Assembly: GCA_023418575.1 (NCBI GenBank)
Contig: JAEZZM010000020.1
Span: forward strand, 1-30,338
Reading direction: 5' to 3'
From: Actinomycetes bacterium
GTDB lineage: Bacteria; Actinomycetota; Coriobacteriia; Coriobacteriales; JAEZZM01
DNA: 30,338 nt
The position numbers and the translations under genes are program-made. Below the pieces are notes generated by a model. That model searched no databases, was not told where the DNA came from, and saw only the letters and a list, made by a program, of their open reading frames with translations. Shown one piece after another: positions 13,540-21,977 of the stretch. Numbering within the stretch: the stretch's first letter is position 1; each line of letters starts with the position of its first letter.

Positions 13540-14886
13540 TTAGCTAAAGCTGCCAGCACTCTTTTGAGCTGTACCTGCACCTTCTATGCTGGGCTCTATA
13601 AGCTCAAAAGGCTTAAATAAGCTTATGAGCTCTTTTGGAACTTTGAGGCTTAATTCTAAACCCTTCTCGTTATAATGCTCATGCAAAACCTGGCACTTTT
13701 CATGCGCAATTTTTACCAAACTACCATCTGCAGTAAAAGGCACTAATACCGTAATACTTTCATTGTGTGCAGCAGCTCTCTTGGCAATCCTAATTAATAA
13801 ATCCTCAAGTCCTTCTCCGTTTAAGGCTGATATAAAAACAGCTTCAGGATATCTCTGTCTAAGTGCAAAAAGCTCTGAAGGGTCTAAGAGGTCGCATTTA
13901 TTATAGACTGCAAGACTCTCTACCTGAGAAGCTCCAATGCTGTCTAAAACATCATGAACTGCCTGGACTTGTTCATCTCTAAAAGGAGAAGAACTATCTA
14001 TAACTTGCAAAATAAGATCTGCACCAATAACTTCTGAAAGTGTGGAATTAAATGATTCAACTAAGCTATGTGGTAATTTTTGGATAAAACCAACGGTGTC
14101 AGTTAGAGAAACTTCTCTACCTTCTGGCAATTTTAAACTTCTGGTAGTTGGATCAAGTGTTGCAAAAAGCTGGTCTTTTGCATATACCTGAGACTGAGTA
14201 AGTTTATTTAATAGGCTTGATTTTCCCGCATTGGTATATCCTGCAAGAGCCACCCTAAAAATAGGTGACTCCCATCGTGATTTACGCTGAGTTTCTCTAA
14301 TTTTAGCGACCTGTTTAAGCTCTCTTTTTAAACCGGCGATCTTATCTCTAATAAGGCGTCTGTCAACTTCAAGTTGGCTTTCACCTTGTCCAAAACGAGA
14401 TCCAATCCCACCTCGTGTCTGCTCTTTTGCAAGGTGTGACCACATGCCTCTTAAGCGTGGAAGCAAATACTCCAGCTGCGCCAGCTGAACCTGAAGCTTG
14501 CCTTCTTTGCTTTTAGCATGAAGACCAAAAATATCTAATATGAGCGCCGTTCGGTCTATAACCTTTACATTTTTGGGCACTAACTTTTCTAGATTGCTCT
14601 GCTGTGAAGGGCTGAGCTCATCATCAATAATGAGGACATCGGCATTGAGCTCTTTTATCTGTTCAGCAACCTCTACAGCCTTACCAGATCCAATAAAGGT
14701 GCGCGGATTAGGGCTTATTATGCGCTGAGAGGTTGAAGCAATAACCTCAGCCCCTGCTGTATGAGCAAGGCGCTCAAGCTCACGCAGTGATTCATCTGCT
14801 GGAAACTTTGAATTTTTCCAATCTATGCCAACTAAATATGCGCGTTCAGCTTTGATAGCTGTTGAAATTGGTCGTTCTTCTGGCAC
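13540..14886 (-). CDS. hflX: GTPase HflX (ribosome-associated)
   Basis: A 448-residue translational GTPase that binds the 50S subunit and splits or rescues stalled ribosomes under stress. The HflX N-terminal domain (about 12-200, with FIGSGKAVEVAEQI, DVLIIDDELSPSQQ and DRTALILDIFGLHAKSKEGKLQVQLAQL) precedes the G domain. G-domain motifs: G1 GYTNAGKS at 216-223, G3 DTVGF at 263-267, G4 NKCD at 329-332, and a SA pair at 353-354. The C-terminal domain ends at about 430. The start is GTG (14886-14884) with AGGGGATAG just upstream; no nearer ATG fits. Last gene of the minus-strand block, after miaA. Confidence 0.94.
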   Translation of the reverse strand: MPEERPISTAIKAERAYLVGIDWKNSKFPADESLRELERLAHTAGAEVIASTSQRIISPNPRTFIGSGKAVEVAEQIKELNADVLIIDDELSPSQQSNLEKLVPKNVKVIDRTALILDIFGLHAKSKEGKLQVQLAQLEYLLPRLRGMWSHLAKEQTRGGIGSRFGQGESQLEVDRRLIRDKIAGLKRELKQVAKIRETQRKSRWESPIFRVALAGYTNAGKSSLLNKLTQSQVYAKDQLFATLDPTTRSLKLPEGREVSLTDTVGFIQKLPHSLVESFNSTLSEVIGADLILQVIDSSSPFRDEQVQAVHDVLDSIGASQVESLAVYNKCDLLDPSELFALRQRYPEAVFISALNGEGLEDLLIRIAKRAAAHNESITVLVPFTADGSLVKIAHEKCQVLHEHYNEKGLELSLKVPKELISLFKPFELIEPSIEGAGTAQKSAGSFS

Positions 14887-14941
14887 CCTATCCCCTGTCT
14901 TATTTAGCCTCGCGTTGACAGTCTAACTTGTCCTTATTAAT

Positions 14942-16294
14942 CTAAGCAAGGCTTTTAAGCTTAGCCTTGCTTATTTCATACAAATAAAAAAATACTGAAC
15001 TAAGCTGAGATCTTAGTGAGGTGTCCTGGCAATTAAACCACTGAACACGATTATCTCTATAAAACCAGCTCAGCTGACGTTTAGCATAGCGCCTACTTCT
15101 TTGTGCGATAAGATCTTGGGCTTTCTTTAGATCATCTCTGTGTTCTAAAAGCTCTTTATAACCTATGGCCTGGGAGGCTGTTAAACTTGAGAAGACCCCT
15201 TTGTTTTCTAGCATTTCAAACTCTTTAAGTAGCCCCTCATCAAACATGAGCTCAACGCGTTTGTTAATGCGCTCATATAAGGCTTCACGTTGCCAGGCAC
15301 AGCCAATAAAGGCACAGTCATACAGCATTTCATGATCATGAAGTCCTGTAAGTTGTTGTGCATATGATACGCCCTTATCGGCCATTTCAAGCGCTCTAAT
15401 AACGCGTTTAGTATTTTGAGGGTGAATACAGTTTGCTGACTTTTGGTCTATTGAAGCCAATAATTCATGGAGGCGCTGTGCTCCATGTTTGAGAAGATAA
15501 GCCTCATAACGAGCTCTAAGCTCATTGTTTACTTGCTCGCCCTCTGCAAAATTTAGATTATCAACTAAGGAATTGAGATATAAGCCTGTTCCACCGCACA
15601 AAACAAGTGTTTTGCCTTGTGAAATAGTCTTATTGATAATATCTCTACCATAGCTTTGATATTGCTGAACCGAATAGCTCTCAAAGGCTTCGATAAGATC
15701 AATCCCTAGAAGAGGGGCTTTTAGCTCATCTGACTTAGCTTTGGCAGTAGCGATATTCATATCTTTGTAGATCTGCATTGAGTCAAAAGAGAGAACTGAA
15801 CTATCTAAAAGATAGGCTAATAGGTCAGCAAGCGCAGTTTTTCCTGAGGCAGTTGGTCCAACTATTGCAATAAGCTGCGGAAAACCTTCTTGATTTGAAA
15901 GAAAGTGGAAGGCCTCCTTGAGACTAGCTAGATCCCCAAGCTCTTTGGCTGCATTTGAAATATAAGCCTTCCCCAAATCTTGAGAAGGAAAATTTTGAGA
16001 AGTAGTAGCTGCTCTTGATGCGCTAGCTTCTAGCTGTAAAGACTTTAGATCTGCATACCATGTATACGGCTCAAGCTCTAGAAAATTGTCCAAAGGAGCC
16101 GTATAACATAGATCCTCAAAGTTTAAGTCTCGTAAGAAGGAGCGCCCCTCTTGCTGCTTGGTTTGTGTTCTTGTCGCCTCAAGTGCATGCTCATAATAGG
16201 GCAAGGGGTAGCCACAATTGCTATAGCCATCTAGCTTGCAAGAATTGAGATTACCGTGATTAAGCGGGGAGTTTGAATCCATCAGCAAACTCAC
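14942..16294 (-). CDS. miaA: tRNA dimethylallyltransferase MiaA with long N-terminal extension
   Basis: Transfers the dimethylallyl group to N6 of A37 in tRNAs that read UNN codons, the substrate that MiaB next door methylthiolates. The catalytic part begins at about residue 138: P-loop GPTASGKT (146-153), FDSMQIYKDMNIATAK (170-185), LCGGTGLYLNSL and QAIGYKEL are all typical. MiaA is usually 300-320 residues; this protein has 450, because about 137 residues precede the usual start. That extension (rich in N, Y, S, L; no motif recognised) is continuous open frame. It fills the space up to miaB, whose stop lies 35 bp inside it. Starts at 16294 or M5 (16282) are both possible. Confidence 0.92.
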   Translation of the reverse strand: MSLLMDSNSPLNHGNLNSCKLDGYSNCGYPLPYYEHALEATRTQTKQQEGRSFLRDLNFEDLCYTAPLDNFLELEPYTWYADLKSLQLEASASRAATTSQNFPSQDLGKAYISNAAKELGDLASLKEAFHFLSNQEGFPQLIAIVGPTASGKTALADLLAYLLDSSVLSFDSMQIYKDMNIATAKAKSDELKAPLLGIDLIEAFESYSVQQYQSYGRDIINKTISQGKTLVLCGGTGLYLNSLVDNLNFAEGEQVNNELRARYEAYLLKHGAQRLHELLASIDQKSANCIHPQNTKRVIRALEMADKGVSYAQQLTGLHDHEMLYDCAFIGCAWQREALYERINKRVELMFDEGLLKEFEMLENKGVFSSLTASQAIGYKELLEHRDDLKKAQDLIAQRSRRYAKRQLSWFYRDNRVQWFNCQDTSLRSQLSSVFFYLYEISKAKLKSLA

Positions 16295-17624
16295 CTTTTA
16301 GATACCAGGTTTTTGCTTCCTTTATTTTAATTGGAACAATTTGTCCGATAAAATCTTGTGTAGAAGCACCTTCAGGAAGAGGTATATGAACAGTTGCATT
16401 TCTAGGGTTTCTTCCAGAAAGCATCTTATCGTCACGCTTTGAGCAGCCTTCTATGAGGACTTCAACAGTTTTACCCTCATCCATCTTATTATTATCTAAG
16501 GCAGAAGCTTGAACAACTTCAACAAGCCTATCAAAACGTTCTTGTATTACTTCTCGTGGGGTATTGTCAATAAGCTTTGCTGCAGGAGTTCCTTCGCGCT
16601 TTGAGTAGATAAAGGTGAAAGCCTGGGCATAGTTCATATCACGGGCTAGATCAAGGGTTTGAAGAAAGTCTTCTTCGGTTTCTCCAGGAAAACCAACTAT
16701 GATATCGGTTGAAAGCGCCACATCTGGCACCTGTCTTCTTACTTCTTGCACCAGTTCTCTATAATGCTCATGGGTATAACGCCTATTCATTGCCTTGAGA
16801 ATGCGGTTTGAACCGCTTTGCACTGCAAGATGAAGAGCAGGAAGCACGCATTTGGTTTGGGCAAAGGCCTCAATGGTTGCTGGACTTAAATCCTTGGGGT
16901 GGCTGGTAACAAAACGCACTCGTGGTATACCCGTGCTGTCCATAGCACGCAAGAGTTCAGCAAAGCGTGGCTCCCCATAAAGGTCTCGCCCGTAAGAGTT
17001 CACATTTTGTCCTAAAAGAGTAACCTCTTTTACGCCCTGCTGTGCCAGGAGTTCAACCTCGGCAACAATTTGATTAAACTCACGACTATATTCCCTACCT
17101 CGAACATAAGGAACTATACAATAGGTGCAAAAGTTATTGCAGCCCATAGTGATAGGAACCCATGCGTGGAAGTCCTCTGCTCTCCTGCTGGGTAATTCGG
17201 TTGAGGAGTGCTCGGTTTTATCGGCAAGACTTGCCTGTTGCCCATCTTCTAGATATGCGGCTTCAATAAGTCTTGGGAAATCTGCTATGGTATGAGTGCC
17301 AAAAACTACATTGAGGTTTGGTAGCTTTTCAAAAAGAAATTCACCGTCGCGCTGACCAATACAGCCACCAACGGCAATGATGCGCTTTCCTCCCTTTGGT
17401 TCAGGAAGGTTTTTCATAGAAAGCACCTGGCCAAAGAGTCTGGTGTCTGCTGCCTCTCTAACACAGCAGGTCATAAAAACTACTACATCAGCATCTTCTT
17501 GCTCACCTGGTAAAAGACCCATGGACTCAAGCATGCCGGTAATGCGCTCAGAGTCATGGCTATTCATCTGGCAGCCAAAAGTGCGTACAAAATATGTTAA
17601 ACCCTGTAAGGGGAGCTGACTCAT
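16260..17624 (-). CDS. miaB: tRNA-2-methylthio-N6-dimethylallyladenosine synthase MiaB
   Basis: Radical-SAM methylthiotransferase that converts i6A37 to ms2i6A37 in tRNA. The N-terminal MTTase domain holds the auxiliary [4Fe-4S] cysteines C18, C53 and C87. The radical-SAM motif CxxxCxxC is C161-NNF-C165-TY-C168, followed by PYVRGREYSR. A TRAM domain ends the 454-residue protein. ATG start with AGGAGA eight bases upstream, and only one base after the spoVS stop. The miaB-miaA pair acts in consecutive steps of the same modification, and their genes overlap by 35 bp. Confidence 0.96.
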   Translation of the reverse strand: MSQLPLQGLTYFVRTFGCQMNSHDSERITGMLESMGLLPGEQEDADVVVFMTCCVREAADTRLFGQVLSMKNLPEPKGGKRIIAVGGCIGQRDGEFLFEKLPNLNVVFGTHTIADFPRLIEAAYLEDGQQASLADKTEHSSTELPSRRAEDFHAWVPITMGCNNFCTYCIVPYVRGREYSREFNQIVAEVELLAQQGVKEVTLLGQNVNSYGRDLYGEPRFAELLRAMDSTGIPRVRFVTSHPKDLSPATIEAFAQTKCVLPALHLAVQSGSNRILKAMNRRYTHEHYRELVQEVRRQVPDVALSTDIIVGFPGETEEDFLQTLDLARDMNYAQAFTFIYSKREGTPAAKLIDNTPREVIQERFDRLVEVVQASALDNNKMDEGKTVEVLIEGCSKRDDKMLSGRNPRNATVHIPLPEGASTQDFIGQIVPIKIKEAKTWYLKGEFADGFKLPA

Positions 17625-17625
17625 C

Positions 17626-17994
17626 TTAGTTCTCCTGAATCAAATCTTGTTTGAGTGAAAAATTTCTGCTTACAGCTTCAAGTTCTTCTTGCATAGATTG
17701 AATGGTGGTAGGAAATTGGTGTGAGCTATTTAGGGGTCGCGCAAATACCGATAAGCGCAAGGCCGTTCTCTTTTCCCCATTGATGAGGATATCCGAAAAA
17801 GAAGGAGTGCACATTACATCATAGCCTGCAGGAATAAGAAAACCACGTGCAATAGCAATAGCTTTAATAGCTTGATTAACGGCGCCTGCTCCCACTGATT
17901 GTATCTCAACGGGGACGCCATCTTTGATCAAGCCAGCTATGGCACCTGCAACAGAAGCAGGTGAACTCTTAGAAGATACCTTAAGGAATTTCAT
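17626..17994 (-). CDS. spoVS: SpoVS-family protein with C-terminal extension
   Basis: Residues 1-87 follow Bacillus SpoVS almost throughout: MKFLKVSSKSSPASVAGAIAG, then IQSVGAGAVNQAIKAIAIARGF and NGEKRTALRLSVFARP. The fold is Alba-like and nucleic-acid binding is proposed for the family; its role outside sporulation is unknown. Bacillus SpoVS has 86 residues, and here some 35 more follow (QEELEAVSRNFSLKQDLIQEN at the end), probably helical. In Bacillus the order is rny-ymdB-spoVS; here it is rny-GHKL ATPase-spoVS. GAGG lies six bases before the ATG. miaB follows after one base, so the two are co-transcribed. Confidence 0.93.
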   Translation of the reverse strand: MKFLKVSSKSSPASVAGAIAGLIKDGVPVEIQSVGAGAVNQAIKAIAIARGFLIPAGYDVMCTPSFSDILINGEKRTALRLSVFARPLNSSHQFPTTIQSMQEELEAVSRNFSLKQDLIQEN

Positions 17995-18142
17995 TGTTAC
18001 CTCAGTCTATGTAAAAGGACAATAAAGCTACGTTGTGTTTTAGGCAGGTGTATGCCAGGTAGTACATCTTAATTACAATTAACTTTGCTTATTTAGGTTC
18101 GCTTATCCATAATAGCGCAAATTGAGTGTAAATTCGCATAGA

Positions 18143-19402
18143 TTAATCCTCTTTTTTAATGGGGAAACTTACTTGGATTTTATCTTGTGAGATGCGTATA
18201 CGCGGTTCATCTAGCAGCTCCAAAAAATACTTCTGCGCTAGTTGCGCAAATACCTTCTCTAGATCTCGTTTGAACTGAGAACTATCTTCAGGATCAAGCT
18301 TTAATCCCCTGCTGTCTTTATTGAGTAGCGCAAGACGCTCCTGATCAGATAGATTATTAGCTTTCTTAAACATAGAGCTAAAATCCTTGCGAGCAAGCTT
18401 ATCAACAGGATGTAGGCTTTTGATGCGAGAAGAAAGTATTCTATGAGCAGTACGCTCAGATATTTGAATCCGATAAAAGCTATAGGCATACTCTTGAAGT
18501 TCTGCCGCATCCGCGCAGCTTGCCAAGTATTCAGGAGCTTTGAGCTCAGAAAGATCATCAATAAAAAGCAGCTGTTGAGAGCTTAAGTTTTCTTGCGCAT
18601 GTTTCAGTAATGTAGCTAAAATCTCAGACTCTGAGCCAAAATACAGCCTGAGATCTTGGTTTTTAAGAGCAAATTCAATAACGTTTCTTACGATGTTGTG
18701 AGGACCGCTACCAACAACAAATCCTCCCTCTTCAGTCTTTTCAATAGAGGGCCAGCTTGATTGATCAGACTTCTCTGGCAGCTTGCTGGTATCTACATTA
18801 AGCGAGAAGACTGCGCCCTTATCGGAATCTGAACATACTAAAGAGAAGTCTTCTACATTAGCCTTAATGGAATATAAAGCCATGCCGCGCCCGTGTACAC
18901 CCCAACTGTCCATTATCATGCTATCAAGTTTAGAGGTAACGCGGGGCTCAAAAATGAGTTCATGCATGGACTTAGGGACTCCACTACCATCATCAATAAT
19001 GGTCAGACGTCGTATAGAATCTGTTTTTGAGCTAGCAAGATAGATGTTTTGGGCTCCTGCGTCCCGGGCATTTCTAAGCAGCTCTATTACCGCATCTTCA
19101 ACGCAACGAATATCATGCTTAGCTTGTCTGCGCTCAGCCTCTGCTGTTCTAAGGCGCACAAAGCCGGCGCCCAGATGTTCTTCTACACGTAGATATGCCT
19201 CACCTGAAAACTCTGACACAAAGTCAATAAGACTGCTATGGGAAGCAGGACCCAAGCTTGTGCTTGAGTCCTGCTGAGCTCCTTGAGCTATTTGAGCTAT
19301 AAGTTTATTGTCTAAATCGCTACTCTGCTCAAGATTAGTAGCTTTGTGATTACAATCTTGATCAGACTTGTAAGCTTGCTTATTTTGCATAATCTGTGGC
19401 AC
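18143..19402 (-). CDS. GHKL-type (HATPase_c) ATP-binding protein of unknown function
   Basis: A 419-residue protein with the Bergerat ATP-binding fold at about 80-210. N box E107-LLRN111-ARD114; G1 box D137-D138-G139-S-G141; G2 box W167-G168-V-H-G171-R-G173. There is no histidine-kinase dimerisation domain, receiver or membrane segment, so it is not an ordinary sensor kinase. The pattern ELLRNARDAGA with GVHGRGMALYSIK resembles MutL/Hsp90-like GHKL ATPases. About 210 residues of charged, mostly helical sequence follow, which I cannot place. The first 75 residues are low complexity. The GTG at 19402 or ATG at 19390 can start it; both overlap the rny stop, pointing to translational coupling with RNase Y. 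It holds the position of ymdB in Bacillus. Confidence 0.8.
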   Translation of the reverse strand: MPQIMQNKQAYKSDQDCNHKATNLEQSSDLDNKLIAQIAQGAQQDSSTSLGPASHSSLIDFVSEFSGEAYLRVEEHLGAGFVRLRTAEAERRQAKHDIRCVEDAVIELLRNARDAGAQNIYLASSKTDSIRRLTIIDDGSGVPKSMHELIFEPRVTSKLDSMIMDSWGVHGRGMALYSIKANVEDFSLVCSDSDKGAVFSLNVDTSKLPEKSDQSSWPSIEKTEEGGFVVGSGPHNIVRNVIEFALKNQDLRLYFGSESEILATLLKHAQENLSSQQLLFIDDLSELKAPEYLASCADAAELQEYAYSFYRIQISERTAHRILSSRIKSLHPVDKLARKDFSSMFKKANNLSDQERLALLNKDSRGLKLDPEDSSQFKRDLEKVFAQLAQKYFLELLDEPRIRISQDKIQVSFPIKKED

Positions 19403-20936
19403 GAGATTCTCTGATAACAGTTACCTTAACCTGTCCAGGATATTCCATCTCATTTTCAATTTGGCTTGCAATATCATGTGCAAGTACTACAGATTCTGCA
19501 TCTGAGATTTCTTCTGGACGAACCATTACTCTGATTTCTCTACCCGCTTGCATAGCATAGGTGCGTTCTACTCCCTTATGAGCATTTGAAATTTCCTCAA
19601 GCTTTTCAAGGCGTTTGATATAGTTCTCAGCACTTTCACGACGTGCACCTGGGCGTGCAGCAGAGATGGCGTCAGCACTCATTACAAGCAGAGCATAAAT
19701 ACTTTGAGGTTCTACCTCATTATGATGGGCCTCTACAGCGTTTACAATAAGATCGCTTTCACCATGGCGTCTGCATAAATCTGCTCCGATAATAGCGTGA
19801 CTACCTTCAACTTCATGATCAATTGCTTTGCCTATATCATGCAAGAGGCCAGCGCGCTTGGCGGGACTTGGATCAAGGCCAAGCTCTGAAGCCATAACTC
19901 CACATAGATAGGCCACCTCTATTGAGTGATTAAGAACGTTTTGACCATAGGAGGTACGGTACTTTAGCCTACCTAAGGTTTTAATAAGCTCGGGATGTAG
20001 ATCATGGATGCCAATATCAAAGGCAGCTTGGTCACCCGCTTCTATGACACGCTCCCAGACAGTCTCAGTAGCTTTGTTAAACATTTCCTCAATACGAGCA
20101 GGATGAATACGTCCATCTGCAATGAGGTTTTCAAGTGTTAGTCTACCAATCTCTCTGCGCACAGGATCAAAACAAGACAAAACAACCGTTTCAGGGGTAT
20201 CGTCAATAATGATATTGACGCCTGTCATCTGTTCGAAAGTGCGAATATTGCGCCCTTCCCTACCAATAATACGACCCTTAAGATCATCAGAAGGGATATT
20301 AACAGAAGTAACGGTAATTTCAGAGGTGTGCTCAGCAGCAACGCGCTGAATAGCCATGGAAATTATGCGGCGTGCTTGCTTATCTGCTTCTTGTTTTGCA
20401 CGCTGTTCAGCCTCACGTATGATTGCCGCTGATTGAGCTGTAACATCATCACGCACATCTTCAAGAAGTTTTGCGCGCGCCTCATCTGCGGTCATTGCAG
20501 CGATGTTTTCTAACTGCATCTGTTGTTCTTCATATAGCTTATTTAACTCATTACGCTTTTTATCAAGTTTAGATTGCTGAGTAGAAATCTGCTGTTCACG
20601 CTTATCTAAAGAATCATTTCTTCTATCCAGAGACTCCTCGCGCGAAAGAAGCCTGCTCTCGCGTTCTCTGATCTCTTGTTGGCGTGCTTTTTGATCTTGT
20701 TCTGCAGCGAGCTTTTCTTGATAAATTTCCTCTTTAGCTGAAATTAACTGTTCTTTTTTATGAGCTTCAGCTTCTTTTTTAATATCTTCTGCTTTTATAG
20801 TAGCTTCGTGTATAACCTGATCTGCCTCAGTTTGAGCTTGTTTTACCTTACCTTGCGCAGATTTTGTTGACGCAAGATAACCTAAAACGCATCCAATGAG
20901 CAGGGTCACGACGCCGATAGCGATAAATAATCCCAC
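19380..20936 (-). CDS. rny: Ribonuclease Y
   Basis: A 518-residue membrane-anchored endoribonuclease that starts decay of many mRNAs. One N-terminal helix (2-22) is followed by a long coiled coil (about 28-190, very rich in K, E, Q), a KH RNA-binding domain (about 208-270, with GRIIGREGRNIRTFEQMTGV) and an HD domain. The HD metal ligands are H337 (NHSIEVAYL) and H366-D367 (LLHDIGK). The start is GTG (20936-20934), fixed by AAGGAGG eight bases upstream. It lies downstream of recA-recX as in Bacillus (recA-rny). The stop overlaps the GHKL ATPase gene. Confidence 0.96.
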   Translation of the reverse strand: MGLFIAIGVVTLLIGCVLGYLASTKSAQGKVKQAQTEADQVIHEATIKAEDIKKEAEAHKKEQLISAKEEIYQEKLAAEQDQKARQQEIRERESRLLSREESLDRRNDSLDKREQQISTQQSKLDKKRNELNKLYEEQQMQLENIAAMTADEARAKLLEDVRDDVTAQSAAIIREAEQRAKQEADKQARRIISMAIQRVAAEHTSEITVTSVNIPSDDLKGRIIGREGRNIRTFEQMTGVNIIIDDTPETVVLSCFDPVRREIGRLTLENLIADGRIHPARIEEMFNKATETVWERVIEAGDQAAFDIGIHDLHPELIKTLGRLKYRTSYGQNVLNHSIEVAYLCGVMASELGLDPSPAKRAGLLHDIGKAIDHEVEGSHAIIGADLCRRHGESDLIVNAVEAHHNEVEPQSIYALLVMSADAISAARPGARRESAENYIKRLEKLEEISNAHKGVERTYAMQAGREIRVMVRPEEISDAESVVLAHDIASQIENEMEYPGQVKVTVIRESRATDYAK

Positions 20937-21009
20937 AGCCGTGGCCTCCTTGTAGTACTAGTGTCAATCAATTAGTTGTCTATAAGGATCTTGGCATCTG
21001 GCTTTAACT

Positions 21010-21044
21010 ATAAAAAGAGAGCCGGATGCTTTGATCCGACACTC
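21010..21044 (-). terminator. Intrinsic terminator between recX and rny
   Basis: On the minus strand an 11-bp stem with one mismatch (21044-21034 with 21027-21017) and a 6-nt loop runs into TTTTTAT. It ends 74 bp before the rny start and begins 205 bp after the recX stop. It may end recA-recX transcription, or act as an attenuator in the rny leader. Confidence 0.8.
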
Positions 21045-21184
21045 GTGAATATAGGTATATATGACTAGTACAGCAAGGCTCAGCTACTATATTGAGCTCT
21101 AGCTTTAGTAATTATCTAAATCTATATACTATCTATATGCAAACTCTACGAATGAGAGTTAATTCATCACAAATGTCTTATCCT

Positions 21185-21214
21185 AGTGTACGTCCCTCAA
21201 GGTAAAAAAGTCAA
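21185..21214 (-). promoter_or_regulatory. Candidate promoter upstream of the recX-rny intergenic hairpins
   Basis: TTGACT (21214-21209) and TACACT (21190-21185) are 18 bp apart on the minus strand, just after the recX stop. If used, it makes a leader of about 240 nt for rny that contains small hairpins (AACTCT/AGAGTT, GCTCA/TGAGC) and the terminator at 21010-21044. Confidence 0.4.
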
Positions 21215-21248
21215 CCTAGACTTCTTATGAGCGGGCGTAGATCCCAGC

Positions 21249-21920
21249 TTATTGCCCCTCTTCTTCCTGGATTAATTTAAAGTCCTTAATAACATCATAA
21301 ATGAGAGAGGGATTGTAGCCACGGCTTGCTAAAAAACGGTAAAGCTTTTCATAAGGAGCTTCCTTGCCTAAGAACTTTTTGCTTAGTAAGGTCAAAGCTT
21401 GCTCATATTGAGAATCTTTAGAATAAAACTCATGTGGATAGCCTTCAAGTTCATAAGGATTAAGTCCCTTTGTGCGCAAATAATGCTCAATCTTTTTTTG
21501 ACCCCAGAGTTGAGCCTGCTTAGAACTTATAATCTGACAGATTAGAGCCTTGTCATCTATAAGGGCAAGTTCTTCTAGTTTATCAAGATATAAGGAAAGT
21601 TCTTGTTCAGGATATCCCTCGGCTAGCAAACGATCTTTTAATTCTTGGCGAGCATATGAACGCCGTTGAAGAAATGATAGGGCACGCTGTTTTAAGGCAT
21701 CTTTAAGAATTTCATCTTTTAGTTGATAAAGTTCGCTAAGCTCCATAGACTCAGGCAGCCTAGTTTTAAAAAAAGGAGCAGCACTTTTGGGTATGAGCAG
21801 ATACTCTTCTGCTTCTAATTGTGGATCAAGAGCGTAGCACAGTTTTGCTTTAGGAGAAGCAGCTCCTGGTCTTAATTCTTGTTTGGGAGGGAGTTTTATA
21901 TGCAGTTTATGAACAAGCAT
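21249..21920 (-). CDS. recX: RecX, regulator of RecA
   Basis: A 223-residue helical protein that binds RecA filaments and modulates them. The RecX repeats are visible from about 80 onward: LSFLQRRSYARQELKDRLLAEGY, then YLDKLEELALIDDKALICQIISSK, then WGQKKIEHYLRTKGL and a last degenerate repeat to 215. The first 75 residues are less conserved, as is usual. It lies 57 bp downstream of recA on the same strand, the common recA-recX arrangement, and should share the SOS-controlled recA promoter. Confidence 0.93.
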   Translation of the reverse strand: MLVHKLHIKLPPKQELRPGAASPKAKLCYALDPQLEAEEYLLIPKSAAPFFKTRLPESMELSELYQLKDEILKDALKQRALSFLQRRSYARQELKDRLLAEGYPEQELSLYLDKLEELALIDDKALICQIISSKQAQLWGQKKIEHYLRTKGLNPYELEGYPHEFYSKDSQYEQALTLLSKKFLGKEAPYEKLYRFLASRGYNPSLIYDVIKDFKLIQEEEGQ

Positions 21921-21977
21921 AAAGCTCCCTCCCTTACTTAAGTTTCATACTTCTAATTAGCAGTTAATATTATTTGC

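Noticed and set aside
13520..13550. TAGCTA-containing inverted repeat between the convergent lexA and hflX stops, as a bidirectional terminator.
   Set aside because: The stem is short with a bulge and there is no T tract on either strand.
14915..14943. Plus-strand promoter-like TTGACA-17-TAATCT in the hflX-miaA gap, pointing into miaA antisense.
   Set aside because: The -35 is perfect but the -10 matches only at three positions, and no plus-strand gene follows. Chance match in AT-rich DNA is likely without transcript data.
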